The notes beneath the pieces were generated by a model. That model was not told where the DNA came from. It worked only from the letters and a program-made list of their open reading frames with translations, and did not search any database. The position numbers and the translations under genes are program-made. This document shows, piece after piece, positions 9,048-17,650 of a stretch of DNA of 64,000 bases. The first letter of the stretch is position 1; each line of letters opens with the position of its first letter. Location: positions 62,001 to 126,000 of the forward strand of contig NZ_MSTQ01000005.1 of NCBI RefSeq assembly GCF_001945365.1, given 5' to 3'. This DNA comes from Pseudomonas reinekei. GTDB taxonomy: Bacteria > Pseudomonadota > Gammaproteobacteria > Pseudomonadales > Pseudomonadaceae.

Positions 9048-9399
9048 AAGTTATCTCCAGAAACGCCTTCGTATCCAGCAGGTACTGAACCTGCATCGCT
9101 GTCAGCCCCTCGTAGGTTTTTGCCATTTTTCGAAACCCGATTAGCTCAGCCTGGCTGATATTGGCCTGATCCGGCTTCGCGTACAGGAACTGATAAACCC
9201 AGTGATGGCCTCCTTTGGCTAAAACAATCGCTCGATGACGGTTGGCATTCAAATGTTTCTTCCAAACCCCGCCACCGAGATTGTCAGCCTGGCCGTTGAG
9301 CATTTCAGTGAATGCTTCCCGAAGCTCATCATCAATCCAGGCCTTCGCGGCCTGCATTGCAAAGCGTTTTGTCTTGAACAGCCTTGGTGACATCGGCAT
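9040..9399 (-). CDS. RelE/HigB-like toxin of a type II toxin-antitoxin module
   Basis: This 119-residue basic protein resembles the RelE-like toxins of the PF06296 type. Landmarks are LGGGVWKK, NRHRAIVLAKGGHHWVYQF and AKPDQANISQAELIGFRKMA. Members are usually ribosome-dependent mRNA endonucleases. The start may be the ATG at 9399 or the one two codons later (9393). The gene overlaps the antitoxin by 8 bp and lies within the PQQ neighbourhood, between the YqaE gene and the aminotransferase. No transposase or integrase is near. Activity is inferred from family membership. Confidence 0.83.
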   Translation of the reverse strand: MPMSPRLFKTKRFAMQAAKAWIDDELREAFTEMLNGQADNLGGGVWKKHLNANRHRAIVLAKGGHHWVYQFLYAKPDQANISQAELIGFRKMAKTYEGLTAMQVQYLLDTKAFLEITYE

Positions 9400-9412
9400 C
9401 CCGTCCTAAAAC

Positions 9413-9429
9413 ATACCACTGAGTGGTAT
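9413..9429. promoter_or_regulatory. Perfect palindrome, probable operator of the toxin-antitoxin module
   Basis: ATACCACT-G-AGTGGTAT is a perfect 8-bp inverted repeat around a single base, 14 bp upstream of the toxin start. This is where the helix-turn-helix antitoxin would be expected to autorepress. The binding is inferred. Confidence 0.7.
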
Positions 9430-9554
9430 AGAACTCAAAGCCAACGCCTTAAAGCCTCAGCTGCATTGGCATCGACACTCCTTGCCGATACCCACTAGAA
9501 AGACATTGATGCAGGCAACGCTCAAGTCGAATTCGCCGTTGGCAATACCCGGCC

Positions 9555-9597
9555 ACAAAAAAGCGCCCCACGCCAAAAGAATCAGGCGTGGGGCGTG
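9555..9597 (-). terminator. Intrinsic terminator of the aminotransferase gene
   Basis: On the minus strand ACGCCCCACGCC (9585-9596) pairs with GGCGTGGGGCGC (9563-9574), followed by a U-run (AAAAAA at 9557-9562 on the plus strand). It lies about 45 bp after the aminotransferase stop. Confidence 0.85.
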
Positions 9598-9643
9598 CGT
9601 TTTACCGCGAGACGGTTCGGAAAATTCTGTAGGGCGCGTCTGA

Positions 9644-10927
9644 TCAGACGGCAATCCCTTTGCGGCACTGCAGTTGCGCAGTGCGCACGCGGGAGAAAGC
9701 GCGGGCCAGGCGCAGGAGCATTTCATCGATGTTGGCCTTGCTGACGGTGAGCGCCGGGGAGAAGCGCAAGCAGTCCGGCTGCGGGGCGTTGAACAGCAAG
9801 CCTTCGAACAACGCTGCCTTGACGACGGCATCAGCAGAATCTTCGGACAGCGTCAGCCCCCAGAGCAGCCCTTGTCCCCGCAGTTCGCCGTGGCCATAGC
9901 GATGGGACAAGCGCTGCAAACCTTCGCGCAGGTGCTGTGCGGTTTCGCCGACATGCTCGAGAAAGCCTTTGTCCTGCACGCTCTCGAGCACCGCCAAACC
10001 CGCCGCGGTCATCAGTGCATTGCCATGATGGCTGCCACTCAGTTCGCCGGTGTCGATACAGCACGCCTGGCCCCGCGCCAGTAACGCCGCCAGAGGCACG
10101 CCACCGCCCAGCCCTTTGCCAAGAACGACGATATCGGCGCGTACGCCGTAGGACTGTTCGGCAAGCAAAGTGCCGCAGCGCCCCATTCCGGTTTGCACTT
10201 CGTCGAGGATCAACAGGATCCCCAGCTCGCGACACAGACGTTCGACGCCTTTGAGGTAATGCGCAGCGGCCGGGATCACTCCGGCTTCGCTCTGAATCGG
10301 TTCGAGCATGATCGCCACGGTCCGCTCATCTACCGCCGCGTGCAACGCCGGAAGATCGTTGAAGGGAACATGACTGAAGCCCGGCAACTGCGGTTCAAAT
10401 CGATTGGTCAGCGTCGAACTGTCCGACGCAGACATCGTCGCCAGGCTACGACCATGGCAGCCGTTATTGGCGACGATGATCCGCGAAGCGCCACCGCGAT
10501 GCTGTTGACCCCATTTGCGCGCCAGCTTGATCGCCGCTTCACAGGCCTCGCTGCCCGTGTTGAGCAAGTAAGCCTGATCACTGCCGGTGCTCAGACACAG
10601 GCGTTCGGCGAGATTGAGCATGCCGCGGTTATGCAGGTTGCAACCGGGATTGATCAGCGTCTGCGCTTGCGCCGTGATGGCATTGACCAGCGCCTTTGGA
10701 CTGTGGCCGAGGCTATTGGCCCCGCCACCCTGGGAAAAGTCCAGATACGCGCGACCATCGCTGTCCCACAGCCACGAACCTTGGCCGCGGACAAATATCT
10801 GTTGCGGCCGCTCGACACTGGGCATCAGGCACTCACTGGAGAGGTTGTCGTTTCTGGCGGCGAATGAAGCATCCGCTACCAGGTCATCAAGACACGGCGA
10901 AGCGCGGCGCAGGCTGAACAGACTCAT
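9644..10927 (-). CDS. pqqI: Class III PLP-dependent aminotransferase
   Basis: This 427-residue fold-type I aminotransferase resembles the acetylornithine/ornithine aminotransferase group. The segment LILDEVQTGMGRCG carries the PLP-binding Asp, and VLGKGLGGGVPL contains the catalytic Lys. LLNTGSEACEAAIKLAR binds the PLP phosphate. The substrate is unknown. It is divergent from a LysR gene, a common regulatory pair. An aminotransferase gene and a LysR gene near the pqq genes are named pqqI and pqqH in P. fluorescens B16, as I recall, but a role in PQQ formation is not established by the sequence. Confidence 0.82.
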   Translation of the reverse strand: MSLFSLRRASPCLDDLVADASFAARNDNLSSECLMPSVERPQQIFVRGQGSWLWDSDGRAYLDFSQGGGANSLGHSPKALVNAITAQAQTLINPGCNLHNRGMLNLAERLCLSTGSDQAYLLNTGSEACEAAIKLARKWGQQHRGGASRIIVANNGCHGRSLATMSASDSSTLTNRFEPQLPGFSHVPFNDLPALHAAVDERTVAIMLEPIQSEAGVIPAAAHYLKGVERLCRELGILLILDEVQTGMGRCGTLLAEQSYGVRADIVVLGKGLGGGVPLAALLARGQACCIDTGELSGSHHGNALMTAAGLAVLESVQDKGFLEHVGETAQHLREGLQRLSHRYGHGELRGQGLLWGLTLSEDSADAVVKAALFEGLLFNAPQPDCLRFSPALTVSKANIDEMLLRLARAFSRVRTAQLQCRKGIAV

Positions 10928-11083
10928 CGATTCAACCCTCGTTTCGGGTTTTTTGCGTTACCTATGTAAACACCAGCAAAGCAAGCGGTATTCATCGCGT
11001 TCTGTGGCCCTGTACGCCCCGTAAATGCGGTTAGACTAGGCTCAGACCCGGCGTTGAGCCATTTCGATTTACCAGCATTTTCG

Positions 11084-11098
11084 ATAAGTATTACTTAT
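11084..11098. promoter_or_regulatory. Perfect palindrome with T-N11-A spacing over the LysR start codon
   Basis: ATAAGTA-T-TACTTAT is a perfect 15-bp palindrome. T11085 and A11097 are spaced as in the LysR-type T-N11-A box. The ATG of the LysR gene begins at 11097, inside the palindrome. It is a candidate autoregulatory site. Confidence 0.55.
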
Positions 11099-12026
11099 GG
11101 ATTTCAAGCAACTGCGTTATTTCGTCGCGGTGTATGAAGAGGGCCATGTCGGGCGCGCCGCCGAACGGCTTTCCATTTCTCAACCGGCGCTGTCGCAGCA
11201 AATCCGCCACCTCGAACAAACCCTGGACGTGAGTCTGTTCGAACGCAGCAGTAAACGCCTGTTGCCGACGCTGGCGGCCCACACGCTGTACAACCACGCC
11301 CTGCCCTTGCTCGATGGCCTGCAACGGGCGCGCGAAGCGTTGGGTAACTTCAAGGGGCAAGCGCTGCGTACATTGGCCATCGGCGTCTTGCAAACCGTGC
11401 ATACCAGCCTGGTGCCGCAGATGCTGGAACGCGTGCGCAAGGCGCAGCCGCATCTGGTGGTGCAGATCTATGAATTGACGGGCCTGGAAATCGAACGGCG
11501 ACTGCTCAATGGCTCGCTGGACATTGGCATCAGCTATTTGCCACCTCGGCAGCCTGGCCTGCATGGCGTGATGTTGTATGAAGATGAGCTGACACTGGTC
11601 ATCCCGGCGGACCACCCTTTGCGGGAATTCAAGAAGGTCTCGATGAGCCAGGCTGCGGAGTTGCCAATGCTGCTCTTGGGTGAGGAGTTCCAGATCCGCC
11701 AGATCTGGCAGGCGCAACTGGCCAATCTGGGACGGCGCCCACATGTGCAGGCCGAACTGAACAACATGGCGGGTATTCTCGACAGCCTGCCGCACACGCG
11801 ACTGGCGACGGTATTACCCGGACGCTCGCAAAAGACCCACGGCAACGACGAACTGCTGTGGAAGCCGCTCAGTGAGCCGCGGGGGCCTTTAAATGTGGGT
11901 TTGGTGTGTCGCGATGTGCAACGGCAACAAGCCTCGCTGGCGTTGTTACGAACATTGCTGGAAGACGTGATAAATCGGCCGGATGAACGTTTGAACAGCC
12001 CGCCGACACGGGATGGACTGAGCTGA
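11097..12026 (+). CDS. pqqH: LysR-family transcriptional regulator (CynR-like)
   Basis: This 309-residue protein has the N-terminal winged helix-turn-helix at residues 1-60 (MDFKQLRYFVAVYEEGHVGR, then ERLSISQPALSQQIRHLEQT) and a C-terminal co-inducer domain from about 90 to 295. It resembles CynR-type members. It is divergent from the aminotransferase gene across 169 bp, so it likely controls that gene and itself. A perfect palindrome overlaps its start codon. The name pqqH follows the P. fluorescens B16 locus as I recall it; the link to PQQ is context only. No strong Shine-Dalgarno sequence is visible. Confidence 0.85.
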   Translation: MDFKQLRYFVAVYEEGHVGRAAERLSISQPALSQQIRHLEQTLDVSLFERSSKRLLPTLAAHTLYNHALPLLDGLQRAREALGNFKGQALRTLAIGVLQTVHTSLVPQMLERVRKAQPHLVVQIYELTGLEIERRLLNGSLDIGISYLPPRQPGLHGVMLYEDELTLVIPADHPLREFKKVSMSQAAELPMLLLGEEFQIRQIWQAQLANLGRRPHVQAELNNMAGILDSLPHTRLATVLPGRSQKTHGNDELLWKPLSEPRGPLNVGLVCRDVQRQQASLALLRTLLEDVINRPDERLNSPPTRDGLS

Positions 12027-12047
12027 ATACTTTTTCGCAGGCATAAG

Positions 12048-12071
12048 AAAACCCCGCCGAAGCGGGGTTTT
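12048..12071 (+). terminator. Intrinsic terminator of the LysR gene
   Basis: AAAACCCCGC-CGAA-GCGGGGTTTT is a perfect hairpin with a U-run, 21 bp after the LysR stop codon. Confidence 0.92.
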
Positions 12072-12217
12072 GCAGACTGTTTCCCTGACATCCATTTCAC
12101 TACGCCGTCCTGGCAGAATCCTACGTGTCCGTGTTGTTGCTTTTGCGCTTCCTGCGCTACGTCCATGTGAAGTAGATTAGCCGTGGATCCAATCTGCATC
12201 TATGGGAGATATGCAGC

Positions 12218-12247
12218 ACGCCATGTAAGAGAAAGCTTACATGGCGT
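12218..12247 (-). terminator. Hairpin 3' of the first acyl-CoA dehydrogenase gene
   Basis: ACGCCATGTAAG (12218-12229) is exactly complementary to CTTACATGGCGT (12236-12247) with a 6-nt loop. It lies 8 bp beyond the stop of the minus-strand gene. There is no U-run, so it may stabilise the 3' end rather than terminate alone. Confidence 0.55.
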
Positions 12248-12254
12248 TACATCA

Positions 12255-14033
12255 TCAGAACTGAGCCGCATCCAGCAGGAAAAGCGACTCGCTCCCGGCC
12301 TTCACCGACGCGCTCAATGAGTGAATACGCGGCAGCAGGCGTGCGAAATAAAACCGCGCTGTGCCCAGCTTGCTGGCATAGAAATCGTCCTGCGCTTCTT
12401 TGCCGAAAGCGGCCTTGGCCATCAATGCCCACATGTAAGCGTAAGCGACATAACCGAACGCTTGCAGATACTCGACTGACGCCGCGCCGATTTCATTCGG
12501 GTTGGATTTAGCCCGGTCGAGCAACCATGCGGTCAGTTCGTCGAGGGTGGTCACCGCGTCGTTCAACGGCTTGGTGAACTCGGCCAGATCGGCGCTGGCA
12601 GTGGCGGTGAAGTGACGAATCTCGTCGGCGAACAGGTTATAGAACGCACCACCGCTACCGACGATCTTGCGCCCGACCAGGTCCAGCGCCTGAATGCCGT
12701 TGGTGCCTTCGTAGATCTGGGTAATGCGCACATCGCGCACCAGTTGTTCCTGACCCCACTCACGGATGTAGCCGTGGCCACCGAAAACCTGCTGGCCGTG
12801 TACGGTGGTTTCCAGGCCGAGATCCGTCAAGAATGCCTTGGCAACAGGCGTCAGCAACGCCACCAGGTCTTCCGCGCGTTTGCGGGTGGCTGCATCTTCG
12901 CTGAACTTGGCGGTGTCCAGTTGCATGGCCACGTAAGTCGAGAATGCACGACCACCTTCGTTCGACGCTTTCATGGTCAGCAGCATGCGACGCACGTCCG
13001 GATGGACGATGATTGGGTCAGCCACTTTGTCCTTGTTTTGCGCGCCGGTCGGCGAACGGCTTTGCAGACGGTCGCGAGCGTATTCAACGGCGTTCTGATA
13101 CGAGCGCTCGCCAGTGGCAAGGCCCTGGATGCCTACGCCCAGACGTTCGTAGTTCATCATGGTGAACATCGCGGCCAGGCCTTTGTTCGGCTCGCCGACC
13201 AGATAGCCCACGGCTTCATCGAAGTTCATCACGCAGGTCGCGGACGCCTGGATGCCCATCTTATGTTCGATCGAACCGCAGTTAGCCGGGTTGCGCGCGC
13301 CCAGGCTGCCATCGGCATTGACCATGAACTTCGGCACCAGAAACAGCGAAATGCCTTTCGGACCGGCCGGTGCATCCGGCAGTTTGGCCAAGACCAGGTG
13401 AATGATGTTTTCGGTCAGGTCGTGTTCGCCGCCGGTGATGAAGATCTTGGTGCCGCTGACTTTGTAGGAACCGTCAGCCTGAGGTTCCGCTTTGGTGCGG
13501 ATGATGCCCAGGTCGGTGCCGGCGTGTGGTTCGGTCAGGCACATGGAACCGGCCCAGACACCGGCGTACATGTTTGGCAGGTAGGCGGCTTTCAGTTCTT
13601 CGCTGGCGTGGGCGTTGATCGACAGGCAGGCACCGGCAGTCAGCATCGGGTACAGACCGAACGACAGGCTCGCGGAGTTGACCATTTCTTCGACCTGGGC
13701 CGATACGGCTTTGGGCATGCCCATGCCACCGTACGCCGGATCGCCACCGACGCCGACCCAGCCGCCTTCAGCATATGTCTGATAAGCCTGTGGGAAACCG
13801 GCCGGTGTGGTGACGGCACCGTCCGCCCAGTGGCAGCCTTCTTCGTCAGCCGCACGGCTTAGGGGCGCGATGCTTTTGCTGGTGACCTTGCCGGCTTCCT
13901 CGAGAATGGCTTCGACGGTTTCCGCATCAACGGTCTCGGCCAGAGCAGGCAGTTCGGCCCAGAGTTTGGCGACCTCGAAAACTTCGTTGAGAACGAAGCG
14001 CATATCGCGCAGGGGCGCTTTGTAATCAGCCAT
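12255..14033 (-). CDS. Acyl-CoA dehydrogenase (long, with C-terminal extension), copy 1
   Basis: This 592-residue FAD enzyme catalyses the first step of fatty acid beta-oxidation, forming trans-2-enoyl-CoA. The conserved start [20 protein letters not shown] sets the ATG at 14033, not the longer open frame. The FAD/acyl-CoA region includes GSMCLTEPHAGTDLG, and YEGTNGIQALDLVGRK carries the catalytic glutamate. The last ~150 residues are the extra domain of the ~600-residue class. It is a paralogue of the genes at 14.2-16.0 and 17.6-19.5 kb. Chain-length preference cannot be read from the sequence. Confidence 0.93.
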   Translation of the reverse strand: MADYKAPLRDMRFVLNEVFEVAKLWAELPALAETVDAETVEAILEEAGKVTSKSIAPLSRAADEEGCHWADGAVTTPAGFPQAYQTYAEGGWVGVGGDPAYGGMGMPKAVSAQVEEMVNSASLSFGLYPMLTAGACLSINAHASEELKAAYLPNMYAGVWAGSMCLTEPHAGTDLGIIRTKAEPQADGSYKVSGTKIFITGGEHDLTENIIHLVLAKLPDAPAGPKGISLFLVPKFMVNADGSLGARNPANCGSIEHKMGIQASATCVMNFDEAVGYLVGEPNKGLAAMFTMMNYERLGVGIQGLATGERSYQNAVEYARDRLQSRSPTGAQNKDKVADPIIVHPDVRRMLLTMKASNEGGRAFSTYVAMQLDTAKFSEDAATRKRAEDLVALLTPVAKAFLTDLGLETTVHGQQVFGGHGYIREWGQEQLVRDVRITQIYEGTNGIQALDLVGRKIVGSGGAFYNLFADEIRHFTATASADLAEFTKPLNDAVTTLDELTAWLLDRAKSNPNEIGAASVEYLQAFGYVAYAYMWALMAKAAFGKEAQDDFYASKLGTARFYFARLLPRIHSLSASVKAGSESLFLLDAAQF

Positions 14034-14161
14034 GGCAAACCTCGCAAGATCTAAACAGGTGAATCGTAGGAGTGTGTTTTCGTTGGGTCCGAGTGTAACC
14101 CAACAACTTTTGTGACACATAGGGTCAGCTCATGACCTGTTTGTTATTTTTAGTCACCAGC

Positions 14162-14190
14162 AAAAAAGCCCGCACCAGGCGAGCTTCTTT
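14162..14190 (-). terminator. Intrinsic terminator of acyl-CoA dehydrogenase copy 2
   Basis: On the minus strand AAGCTCGC pairs with GCGGGCTT (one mismatch) around CTGGT, followed by a U-run (AAAAAA at 14162-14167 on the plus strand). It lies about 20 bp after the stop of the gene ending at 14209. Confidence 0.75.
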
Positions 14191-14208
14191 AGTAACGGAT
14201 TTACATGA

Positions 14209-16005
14209 CTAAAGCGCAAACAACTCCGCGGGCAGTTGCATCAGGCAATCACTGCCCGCCTCGATGGCTGCCCGATGAGCGGCAGTGCGCGGCAGCAAAC
14301 GCTTGAAGTAAAACGCGTTGGTTGCCAGTTTGCCCCGGCAGAAGTCGGCATCACCGCTACCGGCCTCCAATTGTGCCTGCGCCACCATCGCCATCCGCAA
14401 CCACAAATAGCCGAGGATGATGTAACCGCTGTACATCAGGTAATCCACTGATGCCGCGCCAACTTCGTCCGGATTTTTCATCGCGGCCATGCCGATCTGG
14501 GTCGTCAACTCACCCCACTGCCGATTCAATTCGTTGAGCTGTGCGACGTAGACCGCCAGTTGCGGATGCGCGGCGTTCGTTGCACAGAATTTGTGGACGA
14601 TTTTGGTGAAACCGCGCAGCAGTTTGCCTTGGCTGCCTAGAACTTTACGCCCGAGCAGGTCCAGCGCCTGAATACCGTTGGTGCCTTCGTAGATCGGCGC
14701 GATACGGCAATCACGCACCAGTTGCTCCATGCCCCACTCACGAATGAAACCGTGCCCACCGAATACCTGCATGCCGTGGTTGGTCACCTCCAGGCCGGTG
14801 TCGGTCATGAAGGCTTTGCAGATTGGCGTAAGGAACGCCAGCAGGTCTTCAGCATCCTGGCGCGCCGTTTCGTCTGCACTCAAATGCGCGACATCCAACA
14901 ACTGCGCCGTGAAGTAGGTCAACGCGCGGTTGCCTTCGTTGAAGGCCTTCATGGTCAGCAACATCCGCCGTACGTCGGGGTGCACAATGATCGGGTCGGC
15001 GGCTTTGTCCGGCGCTTTCGGGCCGGTCAGGGCGCGCATCTGCAAGCGGTCGTTGGCGTACTTGATCGCGCCCTGGAAACTCGCCTCGCCCAGACACAAC
15101 CCTTGCATGCCGGTGCCCAGCCGCGCGTGGTTCATCATGGTGAACATGCAATTGAGGCCCTTGTTCGGCTCGCCGATCAAGAAGCCCTTGGCGTCGTCGA
15201 AATTCAGCACGCAGGTGGCCGAGGCCTTGATGCCCATTTTGTGTTCGATCGAGCCGCAGGAAACGCCGTTGCGCTGACCCGCCTCACCCGTCGCGTCGGG
15301 CAGGAATTTGGGCACGATAAACAGCGAAATGCCTTTGGTCCCGGCCGGGGCATCCGGCAGTTTCGCCAGCACCAGGTGAATGATGTTGTCGCTCATGTCG
15401 TGTTCACCGGCGGAGATGAAAATCTTGCTGCCGGAGATCGCGTAGCTGCCGTCGGCCTGGGGCACGGCGCGAGTCTTGATGATTCCCAGGTCGGTGCCGC
15501 AATGGGCTTCGGTCAGGCACATGGTGCCGGTCCATTGGCCGGCGGTGAGTTTGCTCAGGTAGGTCTGTTTCTGCTCTTCGGTGCCGTGGGCGTGAATGGC
15601 CGACATGGCGCCATGAGTCAGGCCCGGGTACATGCCCCAGGAGGTGTTGCTGGAACCGACCATTTCGCTGATGACCAATCCCAGAGAACTGGGCAAGCCC
15701 TGGCCGCCGTAAGCCGGATCGGCCGCCAGGCCATGCCAGCCGCCTTCCACGTATTGTGCGAAAGCCTGCTTGAAGCCTGTAGGCGTCGTGACCACGCCAT
15801 TGTCGAAATGGCAGCCTTCTTCGTCGCCGCTGCGGTTGAGGGGCGAGAGCACGTTCTCACAGAATTTCGCACCTTCTTCGAGGATCGCACTGACCATGTC
15901 CGGGCTGGCATCGGTCGCCCCCAGCGCCGCGTAGTTACTGTGAAAGTCGAAGACGTGGTCGATCAGAAAGCGCATGTCGCGCAGGGGAGCTTTGTACTCG
16001 GGCAT
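14209..16005 (-). CDS. Acyl-CoA dehydrogenase (long class), copy 2
   Basis: This 598-residue protein is a paralogue of its two neighbours, starting MPEYKAPLRDMRFLIDHVFD. GTMCLTEAHCGTDLGIIK and [19 protein letters not shown] mark the flavin and catalytic-Glu regions. I place the start at 16005. The ATG two codons earlier (16011) has a GGAG only 2 nt away, whereas GGAG is well spaced for 16005. It has its own terminator, so it appears to be transcribed separately from copy 1. In PAO1, the homologous region (PA0506-PA0508) encodes FadE-type enzymes, as I recall. Confidence 0.93.
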   Translation of the reverse strand: MPEYKAPLRDMRFLIDHVFDFHSNYAALGATDASPDMVSAILEEGAKFCENVLSPLNRSGDEEGCHFDNGVVTTPTGFKQAFAQYVEGGWHGLAADPAYGGQGLPSSLGLVISEMVGSSNTSWGMYPGLTHGAMSAIHAHGTEEQKQTYLSKLTAGQWTGTMCLTEAHCGTDLGIIKTRAVPQADGSYAISGSKIFISAGEHDMSDNIIHLVLAKLPDAPAGTKGISLFIVPKFLPDATGEAGQRNGVSCGSIEHKMGIKASATCVLNFDDAKGFLIGEPNKGLNCMFTMMNHARLGTGMQGLCLGEASFQGAIKYANDRLQMRALTGPKAPDKAADPIIVHPDVRRMLLTMKAFNEGNRALTYFTAQLLDVAHLSADETARQDAEDLLAFLTPICKAFMTDTGLEVTNHGMQVFGGHGFIREWGMEQLVRDCRIAPIYEGTNGIQALDLLGRKVLGSQGKLLRGFTKIVHKFCATNAAHPQLAVYVAQLNELNRQWGELTTQIGMAAMKNPDEVGAASVDYLMYSGYIILGYLWLRMAMVAQAQLEAGSGDADFCRGKLATNAFYFKRLLPRTAAHRAAIEAGSDCLMQLPAELFAL

Positions 16006-16091
16006 GGTCATTTCTCCGTCAGCAGATTTCTTCAACCTACTGCCGCCGACCACGCCTCACAATCACAGTCCAGACGCTGAATGCGCCATCA

Positions 16092-17384
16092 TCACTCAAC
16101 CGTAGCGGCGTCCATGCGCACCGCACCACGGCGGTTCTGACCGAACGCCATCACGCAATTGCGCCCCGCACCTTTAGCGCTGTACAGCGCCTGGTCAGCG
16201 GACTTGAGCACTTCTTCCGGAGTGCGCTGCTCAATCCGCTCAGCGACACCAATACTGACGGTCACCGACACACTCGATGCGCCGGAACCCGCGCGACGCT
16301 GGCGACCCTGGCTGTCATCCTGAGGACGGCTGTCCTGATTGCGCAAGTGAATGTTGTAGGTGGCGATGGACTCGCGGATGACCTCCAGGTGCGGCATGCA
16401 CTCTTCGAGGGTTTTGCCTGCAAACACCAGGGCGAACTCCTCACCACCGTAGCGATACGCTTTACCGCCGCCACCGATTTTCGCCAGTTTGCTGGCAACC
16501 AGCCGCAGCACCTGATCGCCGACGTCATGGCCGTGGGTGTCGTTGAATTTCTTGAAATGGTCGACGTCGCTCATGGCCAACACGTAACTGCGTCCCAGTC
16601 GCTGCATGCGTTCATTCAGCGCGCGACGGCCCGGCAACCCGGTCAGTTCATCGCGGAAGGCCATTTGATAGGCTTCGTGGGCAACAGCGGCGGCGATCAT
16701 CAGCATCACCTGGCTGCACATGATGTTGAGGGTAAACGGCAGGATGAAGGTTTTCGGCAGCATCCAGAACAACCCGAGCAAACCCACAATCTGCGCGGCG
16801 TGGAGTGGCCTGGGGTTGCGCCAGTACTGATACGCCAGCAGCACGAACGATGCGATGAACACCGGATAGGACAGCTGGATCAGGCTCATCCAGGCACCGT
16901 GCAAGGCTGGCCAGCGAATCTCCGACAACCAGATCAGCAGCGCCTGCGGGTAACTCTGCTCAAGCCCCAATGCCACGCTGCCCACCGCCAGCAGCACAGC
17001 GAAGCGCGCCACCATGTCCTGAAACAGATGCGTGCGTTCTTGCCATGCCGCAAACACACCAAACAGCAACGGCAGCAACAAGCAACACAGATGGAAGACT
17101 ACGGCCGCGTCTTCACGCACCTTGCCGTTGTCGCGATAGAAGTCAGTCTGAGTGTCGAGCAGGAAGTAGGCGATGTACACCGTGACCATCAGAAACAGTT
17201 CACGTTGGCGTCGGTAAACCGCGCAGTAGGCACCGCCGAGCAACAACACCAGGGTTGGCAGCACGTTGAACAGCGAAGTGAAGAATACGTTCAGGTCTTT
17301 GACATAGGCAGCCGCGAGGCCCGCCAGCAGAAGAAGTAATGACGGTAGGAAATGACTGAAACGTACAGCGGAAGAACGCGGCAA
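16092..17384 (-). CDS. Membrane-bound GGDEF diguanylate cyclase
   Basis: This 430-residue protein has about seven hydrophobic segments in residues 10-240 and a GGDEF domain at about 245-415. The active-site motif is GGEEF (in YRYGGEEFALVF), a functional variant, and FRDELTGLPGRRAL is the domain entry motif. It should make cyclic di-GMP from GTP at the inner membrane. No clear RxxD inhibitory site was noted. It is placed between acyl-CoA dehydrogenase copies 2 and 3 on the same strand, but a 265-bp gap upstream argues for its own promoter. The membrane sensor does not match a family I recognise. Confidence 0.9.
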   Translation of the reverse strand: MPRSSAVRFSHFLPSLLLLLAGLAAAYVKDLNVFFTSLFNVLPTLVLLLGGAYCAVYRRQRELFLMVTVYIAYFLLDTQTDFYRDNGKVREDAAVVFHLCCLLLPLLFGVFAAWQERTHLFQDMVARFAVLLAVGSVALGLEQSYPQALLIWLSEIRWPALHGAWMSLIQLSYPVFIASFVLLAYQYWRNPRPLHAAQIVGLLGLFWMLPKTFILPFTLNIMCSQVMLMIAAAVAHEAYQMAFRDELTGLPGRRALNERMQRLGRSYVLAMSDVDHFKKFNDTHGHDVGDQVLRLVASKLAKIGGGGKAYRYGGEEFALVFAGKTLEECMPHLEVIRESIATYNIHLRNQDSRPQDDSQGRQRRAGSGASSVSVTVSIGVAERIEQRTPEEVLKSADQALYSAKGAGRNCVMAFGQNRRGAVRMDAATVE

Positions 17385-17488
17385 GGGTAAAGCTCCGACC
17401 CGTCATATCAATAGATGGCAATGTGCCCATTACTGTAACGGCAGAAACCCCGACTTGCTGAGCGTTTTACTGAGGTATTTTTCAAAGA

Positions 17489-17522
17489 GCGTCACTGGCG
17501 GCACCGGAGCTACCAGTGACGC
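17489..17522. promoter_or_regulatory. Perfect 10-bp inverted repeat upstream of the diguanylate cyclase gene
   Basis: GCGTCACTGG (17489-17498) and CCAGTGACGC (17513-17522) flank a 14-nt centre. The element lies 105 bp upstream of the diguanylate cyclase start. Apart from this and a terminator for the next gene, the 17385-17650 gap shows nothing recognisable. Confidence 0.5.
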
Positions 17523-17593
17523 AAGGGAATCAGGTCATAAGTCGTTGTTGAACGGCTGTAGCGGTCCTTTCTCGGGTTGGTCAAACCAAACTG

Positions 17594-17632
17594 CAAAAAA
17601 AACCGCCGCTCCCAAGAGAGCAGCGGTTTTTC
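17594..17632 (-). terminator. Intrinsic terminator of acyl-CoA dehydrogenase copy 3
   Basis: AACCGCCGCT and AGCAGCGGTT (one mismatch) flank a short loop. A U-run (AAAAAAAA at 17595-17602 on the plus strand) follows on the minus strand. It is about 20 bp after the stop at 17651. Confidence 0.85.
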
Positions 17633-17650
17633 AGAGTGCATCGTTAAGGC

